From the NCBI GenBank assembly GCA_012799155.1, contig JAAZLV010000237.1, positions 1 through 19,683 on the forward strand: 19,683 nt of DNA, written 5' to 3'. The position numbers and the translations under genes are program-made. Shown one piece after another: positions 1 to 7,394 of the stretch (positions are counted from its first letter, which is position 1; every line of letters begins with the position of its first letter). This DNA is from Bacteroidales bacterium (GTDB lineage Bacteria > Bacteroidota > Bacteroidia > Bacteroidales > Dysgonomonadaceae). Under the pieces are notes generated by a model that worked only from the letters and a program-made list of their open reading frames with translations, was not told the origin of the DNA and ran no database searches.

Positions 1-236
1 GAGTTCATCGGGAAGATACGTTCCACGCCAATGTTATCCGACATCTTGCGAACAGTGAAGCGTTTTGCATCACCATGGCCGGAGATCTTGATCACCACTC
101 CGCGGTAGAGCTGGATACGCTCTTTGTTACCTTCGGCAATACGATAGGCCACCGTAATGGTGTCACCGCTCCTGAAACTGGGGAATTCCTTCTTTTCTTT
201 GGCAAAAGAGGCTTCCGCTACTTTAAGTAAGTCCAT
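1..236 (-). CDS. rplS: 50S ribosomal protein L19 (partial, C-terminus outside window)
   Basis: This is a structural protein of the large ribosomal subunit, lying at the 30S-50S interface. The first 78 residues are visible. They begin MDLLKVAEAS and contain the L19 signatures FRSGDTITVAYRIAEG, RIQLYRGVVI and VRKMSDNIGVERIFP, which cover most of the family's roughly 115-120 residues. The start is the ATG read from 236 down. A -7 box on the same strand at 323-330 leaves a 5' leader of about 80 bases. The gene runs off the left edge, so the remaining C-terminal part cannot be judged. The upstream neighbour is divergent and unrelated. The identification is secure because L19 is highly conserved. 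Confidence 0.95.
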   Translation of the reverse strand, partial: MDLLKVAEASFAKEKKEFPSFRSGDTITVAYRIAEGNKERIQLYRGVVIKISGHGDAKRFTVRKMSDNIGVERIFPMN

Positions 237-322
237 CCTATAATAAGCTTTATGTTAATAATTAACCAGTGTGAACGCAATGTAACGGAATATTGACCGA
301 CAGAGATTGCGCAAAGCGGATG

Positions 323-330
323 CAAAGTTA
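323..330 (-). promoter_or_regulatory. -7 box of the rplS promoter
   Basis: On the minus strand this reads TAACTTTG, an exact match to the Bacteroidetes -7 consensus TAnnTTTG. It lies about 87 bases upstream of the rplS start. No TTTG sits at the ideal distance upstream; the nearest is 24 bases away, so the -33 element is weak. Confidence 0.5.
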
Positions 331-390
331 GCAAATCCATTTGAAATCACCATACAAATAACGAATTAATCCACATTTTTTATGTAGCAC

Positions 391-421
391 TTGATGCACT
401 GGCGAAAAAACCCTATTTTTG
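391..421 (+). promoter_or_regulatory. Promoter of the nucleotidase-GH3-aroB operon
   Basis: TTG at 391-393 is followed after 20 bases by TATTTTTG at 414-421, matching the Bacteroidetes -33/-7 arrangement. Transcription would start near 428. This excludes the upstream in-frame TTG/ATG codons at 391-396 as translation starts and supports an initiation codon at 460-481 for the first gene. Confidence 0.55.
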
Positions 422-459
422 AGCTGCGTAACATCTGTTTCAACACGCCCAACCCAACT

Positions 460-1233
460 ATGAGATACAACAGCATGAATATGAAAACGTTCACGATCCT
501 TCTCACGGCATTGATCCTTCTCTCCTGCAAGCCGCAATACCATATTGCAGAGATGAGAGGCAGCATCACAGAGATAAATAGCAGCTTCGACACCCCACAA
601 CATGCAGCCATGCATGCCCTGGTACTCTCCTACAAGAGTGAACTGGATGAAAAGATGAACGAGGTGATCGCCACCTCCGAGCAGGCGATGATGTATGGGC
701 GACCGGAGAGTCTGCTGACCAATTTCACCTCCGATGTAATGAAAGCATATGGCGACGAGCAGCTGGAGGAAGGTGCAGATGTGGCGATGATGAATGTGCA
801 TGGCCACCGTGCCTCAATGCCCAAAGGTGAGGTCACGGTGGGCAATCTCTTTGAGATCTACTCGTTCGACAATGCCATCACTTTTCTCGAGATAAAGGGG
901 AGTGACTTGATGGAGCTCTTCAACTCCTATGCACGCATCGGAGGGGCGGGCATCTCGTCCAATGTACGGTTGATCATCGACAACCGTAGCGTCAAGGAGG
1001 TAACCATAGACGGAAAGACAATTGATGCAGAACGGATATACCGGGTGGTTACACTCGACTATCTGGCAGAGGGGAACGACAACATGAGTGCCATGCGCAA
1101 CGCCATCAAGCAGCACAACACCGGCGTTACCCTTCGAGACGTGATGATTGATCATGTGAAAGAGGAGACCCGCCGGGGCAACCCTATCCGCTCAACCCTC
1201 GATGGACGAATAACCATAACCAACCAAGAGTGA
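460..1233 (+). CDS. Lipoprotein with isolated 5'-nucleotidase C-terminal domain (UshA C-half)
   Basis: The protein carries only the C-terminal, substrate-binding half of the UshA/YhcR 5'-nucleotidase family, without the metallophosphatase half. Visible family features are GRPESLLTNFTSDVMK, then MNVHGHRASMPKGEVTVG (the N-x-G-x-R loop), YSFDNAITFLEIKGSDL and LDYLAEGNDNM. In intact family members this domain binds the nucleoside base and covers the catalytic site. Three in-frame ATGs are possible (460, 475, 481). The one at 481 gives a standard lipoprotein signal, MKTFTILLTALILLSC, with the lipidated Cys at residue 16. The promoter at 391-421 rules out an earlier start. The next gene encodes the missing metallophosphatase half and starts 5 bases after this stop, so the two presumably act together in the cell envelope, with the usual domain order inverted at gene level. 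Function as a two-piece nucleotidase is inferred. Confidence 0.88.
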   Translation: MRYNSMNMKTFTILLTALILLSCKPQYHIAEMRGSITEINSSFDTPQHAAMHALVLSYKSELDEKMNEVIATSEQAMMYGRPESLLTNFTSDVMKAYGDEQLEEGADVAMMNVHGHRASMPKGEVTVGNLFEIYSFDNAITFLEIKGSDLMELFNSYARIGGAGISSNVRLIIDNRSVKEVTIDGKTIDAERIYRVVTLDYLAEGNDNMSAMRNAIKQHNTGVTLRDVMIDHVKEETRRGNPIRSTLDGRITITNQE

Positions 1234-1238
1234 ACAAG

Positions 1239-2066
1239 ATGAAAAAAAATACTCTCACCCTGCTGCTGTTGCTGACAATCGTCGTCACGGCCACTGCCCA
1301 GAAACAACTAGTGATCCTGCATACCAACGATACCCACAGCCGCATCGAGCCACTGCCCGCAAGCGACCGCAATGCTCCCGACAAGGGTGGTGTGGAGCGG
1401 CGCATCAACTATATCCAACAGATGCGTGGAGAGCATGAAAACCTGCTGCTCTTCGATGCGGGTGATTTCCTGCAGGGCACCCCCTACTTCAACCTTTTCA
1501 AGGGAGAGGCAGAAGTAAAGGCGATGAACCTGATGGGATACGACGCCGTGACCCTTGGCAACCATGAGTTCGACTATGGCCTGGAAGTGCTGGAGCAGGT
1601 GGTAAAGGCAGCCCGCTTCCCCATCATCTCTAGCAATTACGATTTCAGCAAGACCCCCCTGGCGGGAAAGATCAAGCCCTACCTCATCCTTAAAAGAGGA
1701 GGCGTCAAGATCGGCGTGATGGGAATCAATATCCAGCCAAGGGGGCTTGTCTCCACGTCCAACTACGACGGCATGGAGTACCTCGACCCCTTTACCACCG
1801 CCAATATGCTTGCCTACCGGTTGCGCACACAATACGGGTGTGATCTGGTGGTGGCTCTCTCTCACCTCGGCTACCAGCCCGATACAAGGCTCGCTGAAGC
1901 TTCGCGCAACATCGACATCATCATCGGCGGACACAGTCACACCTACACGGAAGAGCCCGATATCCGTAAGAACATGGACAACCGTGAAGTGCTAATCTAC
2001 CAGACTGCCGGCAGAGGAGTGTATGTGGGACGGATCGACGTGACCATGGCGAAAATCAAGAAATAA
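1239..2066 (+). CDS. Secreted metallophosphatase, N-terminal half of 5'-nucleotidase (UshA type)
   Basis: This calcineurin-like metallophosphoesterase of 275 residues has a signal peptide (MKKNTLTLLLLLTIVVTATA, cleavage near residue 20), so it is exported to the periplasm. Metal and catalytic motifs are complete: DTH (D31, H33), DAGDFLQG (D76), GNHEFDYG (N108, H109, D112), SHLG (H209) and GGHSHT (H232, H234). These correspond to the di-metal site and the His-Asp pair of UshA-type nucleotidases. The protein stops after the catalytic domain; the nucleotide-binding C-terminal domain is in the preceding gene. A GTG at 1230 would overlap the upstream stop, but ATG 1239 gives the better signal peptide. 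The likely role is hydrolysis of nucleotides or related phosphoesters for phosphate and nucleoside salvage. The exact substrate is not visible. Confidence 0.9.
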   Translation: MKKNTLTLLLLLTIVVTATAQKQLVILHTNDTHSRIEPLPASDRNAPDKGGVERRINYIQQMRGEHENLLLFDAGDFLQGTPYFNLFKGEAEVKAMNLMGYDAVTLGNHEFDYGLEVLEQVVKAARFPIISSNYDFSKTPLAGKIKPYLILKRGGVKIGVMGINIQPRGLVSTSNYDGMEYLDPFTTANMLAYRLRTQYGCDLVVALSHLGYQPDTRLAEASRNIDIIIGGHSHTYTEEPDIRKNMDNREVLIYQTAGRGVYVGRIDVTMAKIKK

Positions 2067-2090
2067 GAACATACAGACCTCCACGAGACA

Positions 2091-5069
2091 ATGCGAAAAT
2101 GTGTACTGCTTTTTATCCTGGGTGCATTCCTTTATTTGGCAGAGGCACAGTCACAGGTGCCCGTCACGCTCTATGAGCAGACAGACAAAGAGGAGATGAA
2201 CCGCTGGGTAGATTCCATCTACACCCAACTCACCACGGAACAGAAAATAGGACAGCTCTTCATGCCGATCGTGGAAACCGGTAGCGGCTGGAAAAAACGC
2301 ATCGGGGGATATATCGAAGAGCAGAAAATTGGGGGATTGCTCTTCTCAAAGAGCAGGCTGAGCAATCAGGCCGACGTGACAAACTATGCACAGAGCCACT
2401 CACCCGTACCGCTGCTCATCGCCCTCGACGGAGAGTGGGGTCTCGCCATGCGGCTGACCGATGCACCCCGCTACCCGCGCAACCAGGTGATTGGTGCCAT
2501 ACAGGATGAGGAGACGATACGTCTCTACGGCAACGAGGTGGCCCGGCAGTGCCGCGAAATGGGTATCCATGTCAACTTCGCCCCCACTGTCGATGTGCAT
2601 ACCAACCCCGCCAACCCCGTCATCGGCAACCGCTCATATGGTGAGAATCCCCAAAAGGTGGCACGCCAGGCAATCGCCTTTGCCAAAGGAATGGAAGAGA
2701 AGGGTGTACTTGCGGTGGCCAAACACTTCCCCGGCCATGGTGACACCGACGATGATTCACATCACTCACTGCCACTGATTACCCACGACTCCATACGGCT
2801 CGATTCGGTGGAGCTATATCCGTTTCGTGAATACATCAATGCCGGCCTCTCCGGTATGATGATCGGTCACTTGGATGTACCTGCTCTTAACACGAAGGGG
2901 ATGCCGGCATCCCTCTCGCCGGAGATAGGCGTCGAATTGTTGCGCAACAAGATGGGATTCAGGGGGCTCACCTTCACCGACGGAATGGCCATGAAGGGTG
3001 TCTCCGATCAGCCCGACGCCAGCGTGAAGGCACTCTTGGCCGGCAATGACATCCTACTGGGTGATGCAAACCTCTCAAAGGCTTTCCTTTCTGTCAAAAA
3101 GGCGGTAGAAGAGGGCGTGATACCCTACTCGCTACTGGAAGAAAAGGTAAGAAGAGTCCTTGCCTACAAATACATCGTGGGGCTCGACACAATCATCCCC
3201 ATTGACCATTCCAAAGTCCACAACAGAGTGAACAGCGCGGGTGCTGAGTGGATGCAACGTAAGATCTACGACAAAGCAATCACCCTGTTGAAGAATGATT
3301 CAGAGCTGATACCCTTCAAAGGGCTGGAGCGGTTGAAAATTGCATCGGTAGCCATTGACGCCGACGACGACAACCCCTTTCAACAGTACCTCAACAAGTA
3401 TGGAAAGGTGACCACCTTCACCCCATCCTCCTCATCCATCGGTGCCCTGCTTGACGAGCTGGATGCATTCGACCTGGTCATCATCTCGATGCATACTGAC
3501 AAAAATGACGACTCCCCACACCTGCAACAGTTGGCAAAGTCGAAGAAAAGTGTGCTGGTACTCTTCACTCCTCCAACTCAATTGCAACGTTTCAGAAATA
3601 CGGCAATGGAGGCATCAGCGCTGCTGTTGGCCTACGACCAATCGGAAGCCGCACAGATCAGTGCCGCGCAGTCACTCTTCGGCGGTATTGCCCTCTCGGG
3701 ACGCCTACCTGTCGCCGCGGACAACTACCCCGAAGGAGCAGGGCTTCAGACAGAGAAGACTCGACTCGGTTATTCACTCCCGGAGGAGGTGGGAATCCAC
3801 TCCGAGAAGCTGGAACGGATTGAACAGATTGCCCTGGAGGGTATCCGCCAGCGGGCCTACCCCGGATGTCAGATCCTGGTGGCAAAAGATGGAGTGGTAA
3901 TCTATGAAAGATCGTTTGGCACACTCGACTATGGATCGAATGACGAAGTTACCCCACAGACGATCTACGACCTGGCATCAGTAACCAAGGCAGCAGCCAC
4001 GTTGCCCGCTGTGATGAAGCTGTTCGATGAGAAAAAGATGCGGTTGCAGGATCCCATCAGCAAGTTTGTAAAAGAGACACGCGGTAGTGACAAGGCATCA
4101 ACCACCATCCGCTCACTGCTCTTTCACGAGTCGGGCATCACCTCTTTTATCCCCTATTACACAAGTGCCATCGATCCTGAGAGCTATGAAGGTACCCTGT
4201 TCGGCCGTAAGTCATCACGCTACCATGTCAAATACGCGGGTGTTTGGGCGCGCACCGACTACTCCTTCCTGCCCGATTTGATCTCCCGCAAACAGTCGGA
4301 ACGATTTCACTTGCCCGTAGCCAAAGGACTTTATGGCAGCGACAAGATGCACGATGCACTGCTACATGACGTCATACAATCGCCCCTACAGCGCAAGGGA
4401 CGCTATCTCTACAGCTGCCTCAACTTCATGTTGCTCAAGGAAGCGGTCGAAGCCACCACAGGAGGCAACCTCGACAGCTACCTGAAAGAGAGCTTCTATC
4501 GCAAGCTGGGAGCCAACAACATCACTTTCCGCCCCTTGGAACAACACCAGGAGGAGCTGATCGCCCCTACCGAAGAGGATCCCTTCTTCCGGCGACAGCA
4601 CCTGCGCGGGTATGTACATGATGAGGGAGCTGCACTCTTCGGAGGCATATCGGGCAATGCCGGCCTCTTTTCCAACAGTAACGACCTGGCCAAAATAAGT
4701 CAGATGTTGTTGAATGGAGGAAGCTATGGTGGTGAGCAGCTACTCAGCCCTGAAACCGTCAAGCTCTTCACCACCATGAAGAGCAGCGTCAGCCGTCGCG
4801 GCCTGGGCTTCGACAAACCCGATCCCAGCAACAGCAAGTTAAGCCCCACAAGTCCCGCCACACCCGTGGAGGTATATGGACACACCGGCTTCACCGGCAC
4901 CAGTTTCTGGATAGACCCGGTGAACAACATGATCTACATCATTCTCTCCAACCGTGTCAACCCGTCACGCTCTCCCAACCGTTTCTCAACGCTGAGCATT
5001 CGCGAACGGGTACAGGAGGAGCTCTACAAGGCCATACGGAACGATTCACCCATCACAAACCAACAGTAA
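2091..5069 (+). CDS. Secreted GH3 beta-N-acetylhexosaminidase-like protein fused to a beta-lactamase-fold domain
   Basis: This 992-residue exported protein (signal peptide ending AEA near residue 19) has a glycoside hydrolase family 3 N-domain at about 35-365. That domain carries the NagZ hallmark loop KHFPGHGDT followed by DSH (D222 and H224 form the acid/base dyad) and the nucleophile in FTDGMAMKG (D297). A GH3 C-domain-like segment follows to about 560. From about 565 comes a serine beta-lactamase/penicillin-binding-type domain with SVTK (S630, K633), YSC at 774-776 and HTG (931-933). Such fusions of about 1000 residues are typical of Bacteroidetes. The likely role is to trim GlcNAc from peptidoglycan fragments, with the second domain acting on peptides or esters. 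At the YxN motif, Cys776 stands where Asn or Asp is usual. The gene starts 24 bases after the metallophosphatase and ends 9 bases before aroB, so it is part of one operon. Confidence 0.92.
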   Translation: MRKCVLLFILGAFLYLAEAQSQVPVTLYEQTDKEEMNRWVDSIYTQLTTEQKIGQLFMPIVETGSGWKKRIGGYIEEQKIGGLLFSKSRLSNQADVTNYAQSHSPVPLLIALDGEWGLAMRLTDAPRYPRNQVIGAIQDEETIRLYGNEVARQCREMGIHVNFAPTVDVHTNPANPVIGNRSYGENPQKVARQAIAFAKGMEEKGVLAVAKHFPGHGDTDDDSHHSLPLITHDSIRLDSVELYPFREYINAGLSGMMIGHLDVPALNTKGMPASLSPEIGVELLRNKMGFRGLTFTDGMAMKGVSDQPDASVKALLAGNDILLGDANLSKAFLSVKKAVEEGVIPYSLLEEKVRRVLAYKYIVGLDTIIPIDHSKVHNRVNSAGAEWMQRKIYDKAITLLKNDSELIPFKGLERLKIASVAIDADDDNPFQQYLNKYGKVTTFTPSSSSIGALLDELDAFDLVIISMHTDKNDDSPHLQQLAKSKKSVLVLFTPPTQLQRFRNTAMEASALLLAYDQSEAAQISAAQSLFGGIALSGRLPVAADNYPEGAGLQTEKTRLGYSLPEEVGIHSEKLERIEQIALEGIRQRAYPGCQILVAKDGVVIYERSFGTLDYGSNDEVTPQTIYDLASVTKAAATLPAVMKLFDEKKMRLQDPISKFVKETRGSDKASTTIRSLLFHESGITSFIPYYTSAIDPESYEGTLFGRKSSRYHVKYAGVWARTDYSFLPDLISRKQSERFHLPVAKGLYGSDKMHDALLHDVIQSPLQRKGRYLYSCLNFMLLKEAVEATTGGNLDSYLKESFYRKLGANNITFRPLEQHQEELIAPTEEDPFFRRQHLRGYVHDEGAALFGGISGNAGLFSNSNDLAKISQMLLNGGSYGGEQLLSPETVKLFTTMKSSVSRRGLGFDKPDPSNSKLSPTSPATPVEVYGHTGFTGTSFWIDPVNNMIYIILSNRVNPSRSPNRFSTLSIRERVQEELYKAIRNDSPITNQQ

Positions 5070-5078
5070 CAAGAGACG

Positions 5079-6134
5079 ATGCAAAAGGTTATCAAGAGCA
5101 GCCAGTTGGTTGCCGACACAGAAAACATTATCAGTAATATCCGTTACGACAAGCTCTTCATCCTCACCGATGCCAACACGCACCAGCACTGCCTGCCATT
5201 GCTCGGCAACCTGTCCATGATCAGCGACGCCATAGAGATCGTGATCCCGGCCGATGACATCAACAAGACCATCGCTATACTTTCGGGAGTATGGGAACAA
5301 CTGACCGCAGGAGGAGCCACCCGTCATTCGCTGCTCATCAACCTGGGCGGAGGGATGGTAACCGATCTGGGAGGCTTTGCCGCCGCCACCTTCAAGCGGG
5401 GCATTCGCTACATCAACATCCCCACAACGCTCCTGGGTGCCGTCGATGCTGCCGTAGGCGGCAAGACAGGCATCAACTTCGGCGGCTATAAGAATGAGAT
5501 CGGCTCCTTCTATCCTGCGGAGTTTGTGATCATCTTCTCCGATTTCTTCCGCACCCTCACCCACGAAGCCCTTCTCTCAGGCTATGCAGAGATGATCAAG
5601 CATGCACTGATTCACTCGGCGGAGGAACTTGACAAATTGATTGCCTTCCCACTCGACAGCCCCGACTACGGACTGTTGAACGAGATGGTTTTTCTTTCGG
5701 TAGGCATCAAGCGACAGATTGTGGAGAAGGATCCCTACGAGCAAGATATACGCAAGGCGCTGAACCTGGGGCACACCACCGCCCACGCCTTCGAGAGTCA
5801 CGCCTTGAAAGCAGGCACACCTGTACCACACGGATTTGCCGTGGCTTGGGGATTGATTGTAGAGCTCTACCTCTCGCACCGCATCTGTCGTTTCCCCAAG
5901 GAGAAACTGCTTAAGACGGTACGTTTCATTCGAGAGCAGTATGGTGCCTTTGCGATCAGCTGCGACAATTATGAGCAGCTCTATGAGATTGCACTCCACG
6001 ACAAGAAGAACCGGGGAGGAGTGATCAATTTCACCCTTCTCTCCGAAGTCGGCAATGTTCAAATCGATCAGACAGCCGACAAGGAGCTCTTTTTTGAAGC
6101 ACTCGACTTCTATCGCGATTCGGTTGGGTTATAA
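5079..6134 (+). CDS. aroB: 3-dehydroquinate synthase
   Basis: AroB converts 3-deoxy-D-arabino-heptulosonate 7-phosphate to 3-dehydroquinate, the second step of the shikimate pathway, in the cytoplasm with NAD and a divalent metal. At 351 residues it has normal family length. Visible signatures are the dinucleotide/phosphate region LGGGMVTDLGGFAA, the segment IPTTLLGAVDAAVGGKTGIN, and the metal ligands E171 (SGYAEMIKH), H232 (LNLGHTTAHAFE) and H251 (PHGFAVAWG). It begins 9 bases after the GH3 fusion and is co-directional, so it is probably the last gene of the operon starting near 428. The link between aromatic biosynthesis and envelope hydrolases is not obvious and may be simple co-transcription. 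The next gene is convergent. Confidence 0.96.
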   Translation: MQKVIKSSQLVADTENIISNIRYDKLFILTDANTHQHCLPLLGNLSMISDAIEIVIPADDINKTIAILSGVWEQLTAGGATRHSLLINLGGGMVTDLGGFAAATFKRGIRYINIPTTLLGAVDAAVGGKTGINFGGYKNEIGSFYPAEFVIIFSDFFRTLTHEALLSGYAEMIKHALIHSAEELDKLIAFPLDSPDYGLLNEMVFLSVGIKRQIVEKDPYEQDIRKALNLGHTTAHAFESHALKAGTPVPHGFAVAWGLIVELYLSHRICRFPKEKLLKTVRFIREQYGAFAISCDNYEQLYEIALHDKKNRGGVINFTLLSEVGNVQIDQTADKELFFEALDFYRDSVGL

Positions 6135-6189
6135 GTCGCACATTGTTGCTGCATACCAAGAAAGTGGTAATTCGATAGATTGGAGAGGA

Positions 6190-6204
6190 GTGACCGTTGG
6201 TCAC
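6190..6204. terminator. Short hairpin in the convergent gap between aroB and the glycosyltransferase
   Basis: GTGACC (6190-6195) and GGTCAC (6199-6204) form a perfect 6-base-pair stem with a 3-base loop in the 83-base gap between two convergent genes. There is no T-run on either side, so it is at best a weak or bidirectional terminator. Confidence 0.25.
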
Positions 6205-6217
6205 CTGTCGCTTCACG

Positions 6218-7294
6218 TCAACAGATTTCCTGTATGAAACGCTCTTCTGCCTGATGCACCCAGTCGCGAAACGTTTCATCAGGCTTGTAATACGGAATGA
6301 AATCGACCAACCGGTCCAGCTCGAAACGTTTGCCGGTAATGCCCGCACCGGAGAGGGTAGCATCGTAGGCATTGAACTCCTGCTCCACATGAACCGGAAT
6401 CATCAGGATTGGCTTGCGGTAGTAGAGTGCTTCACAGAGCGACTCGAAGCCGGCGGTAGTGGCATAGGCCATACTCCCGGCCATGCTCTTTAGGAACTTC
6501 TCATCATGGAGACGGGTGATCGTGAACCGATCGTCCACCTGCACCTCCTCCGCGGCATCACTCTTGTCCCAAAAAAAGCGTAGCGGCACTTCCGGATAGC
6601 GTGCATGCCAGTTGGCAATCTCGTCATAGTAACCGGCATTGAGCATGTAACCGTGAATGTAATCTCCATCAGAGGGTACCGAGTGGAACACTTCCGAACG
6701 CAACAATGGTGGCACGGTAACGATCCGCTTGTCAGGTGCATCGGCCATATCACGAAAGGAGAGGGCAAGAATACGGGCAGCACGGTTGGAGGTGATGCGC
6801 GAGAGCATCCTCAGAAAATAGTACTTCATATCCTGTTCAGCACTGGTCTTGTAATTTGGATTGAGGAGGATGTACTGATGCGCCACACAAATCATCTCCA
6901 CCCCCATCTTCTTGTCGAACCGGTAAATACCGTAAGCCATACCAGTGATCATCTCATAAAAATTGATCACCTTATCGGGCCGGTACTCTTCAATCTTATG
7001 CCGGATGAGCTGAAGGCTTTTGCGGAAGATAAAGGGACGTGAGATGTTGGTCGCTACACTCAACAGGATGTTGGGTCGCTTTTGTTTGTAGAAGGATGTG
7101 AAATTGGGGCTGTTGAAAACAGTGACCGGTGAAGCGATTTTCTCGGAGAAGAACGTTGGAATCTCACGGTGGTCGCTCTTACCCACCAGCACGGCCACCA
7201 CCTCATGGCCCTGTTTACGTAGAATGGCAGCAAGCGAAAGCGCCTGTGTGTAGTGGCCTCTGCCTTCTCCCTGTACAGTGAACAAGAATCTCAC
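6218..7294 (-). CDS. GT28-like (GT-B fold) glycosyltransferase
   Basis: This 358-residue cytoplasmic glycosyltransferase resembles MurG/UGT-type enzymes. The N-terminal glycine motif QGEGRGH (8-14) is the family's acceptor-side loop. The C-terminal sugar-nucleotide signature is at about 279-305: TTAGFESLCEALYYRKP, then HVEQEFNA, including the Glu-Gln typical of nucleotide-sugar binding. No membrane segment is evident. The start is a GTG at 7292-7294, directly before RFLFTVQGEG; no ATG fits. A -7 box at 7323-7330 suggests it can be transcribed on its own, although pyrC lies upstream on the same strand 100 bases away. The donor and acceptor cannot be told from sequence; a lipid or cell-wall glycan precursor is plausible. 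The fold call is firm, the substrate is unknown. Confidence 0.85.
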   Translation of the reverse strand: MRFLFTVQGEGRGHYTQALSLAAILRKQGHEVVAVLVGKSDHREIPTFFSEKIASPVTVFNSPNFTSFYKQKRPNILLSVATNISRPFIFRKSLQLIRHKIEEYRPDKVINFYEMITGMAYGIYRFDKKMGVEMICVAHQYILLNPNYKTSAEQDMKYYFLRMLSRITSNRAARILALSFRDMADAPDKRIVTVPPLLRSEVFHSVPSDGDYIHGYMLNAGYYDEIANWHARYPEVPLRFFWDKSDAAEEVQVDDRFTITRLHDEKFLKSMAGSMAYATTAGFESLCEALYYRKPILMIPVHVEQEFNAYDATLSGAGITGKRFELDRLVDFIPYYKPDETFRDWVHQAEERFIQEIC

Positions 7295-7322
7295 AAAAAA
7301 AAGATTTTTGATGTTTCAGCTG

Positions 7323-7330
7323 CAAAAATA
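7323..7330 (-). promoter_or_regulatory. -7 box upstream of the glycosyltransferase
   Basis: On the minus strand this reads TATTTTTG, matching TAnnTTTG, in the 100-base gap between pyrC and the glycosyltransferase. Its distance to the GTG start is about 28 bases. No convincing -33 element is visible. Confidence 0.4.
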
Positions 7331-7394
7331 CAAATTAAAAGGCAGATGTCCTCATCTTTTCGGTTAAGGTATAGTAACGTCGTAAAAAAGTGAC

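Noticed and set aside
391..459. Earlier start for the nucleotidase C-half lipoprotein
   Set aside because: Codons 391-459 overlap a good -33/-7 promoter and would bury the lipoprotein signal peptide.
3442..3900. 152-codon frame within the GH3 fusion gene
   Set aside because: It has shadow-frame composition (Trp/Ser/Arg-rich, no motifs) and lies entirely inside a well-supported coding sequence.
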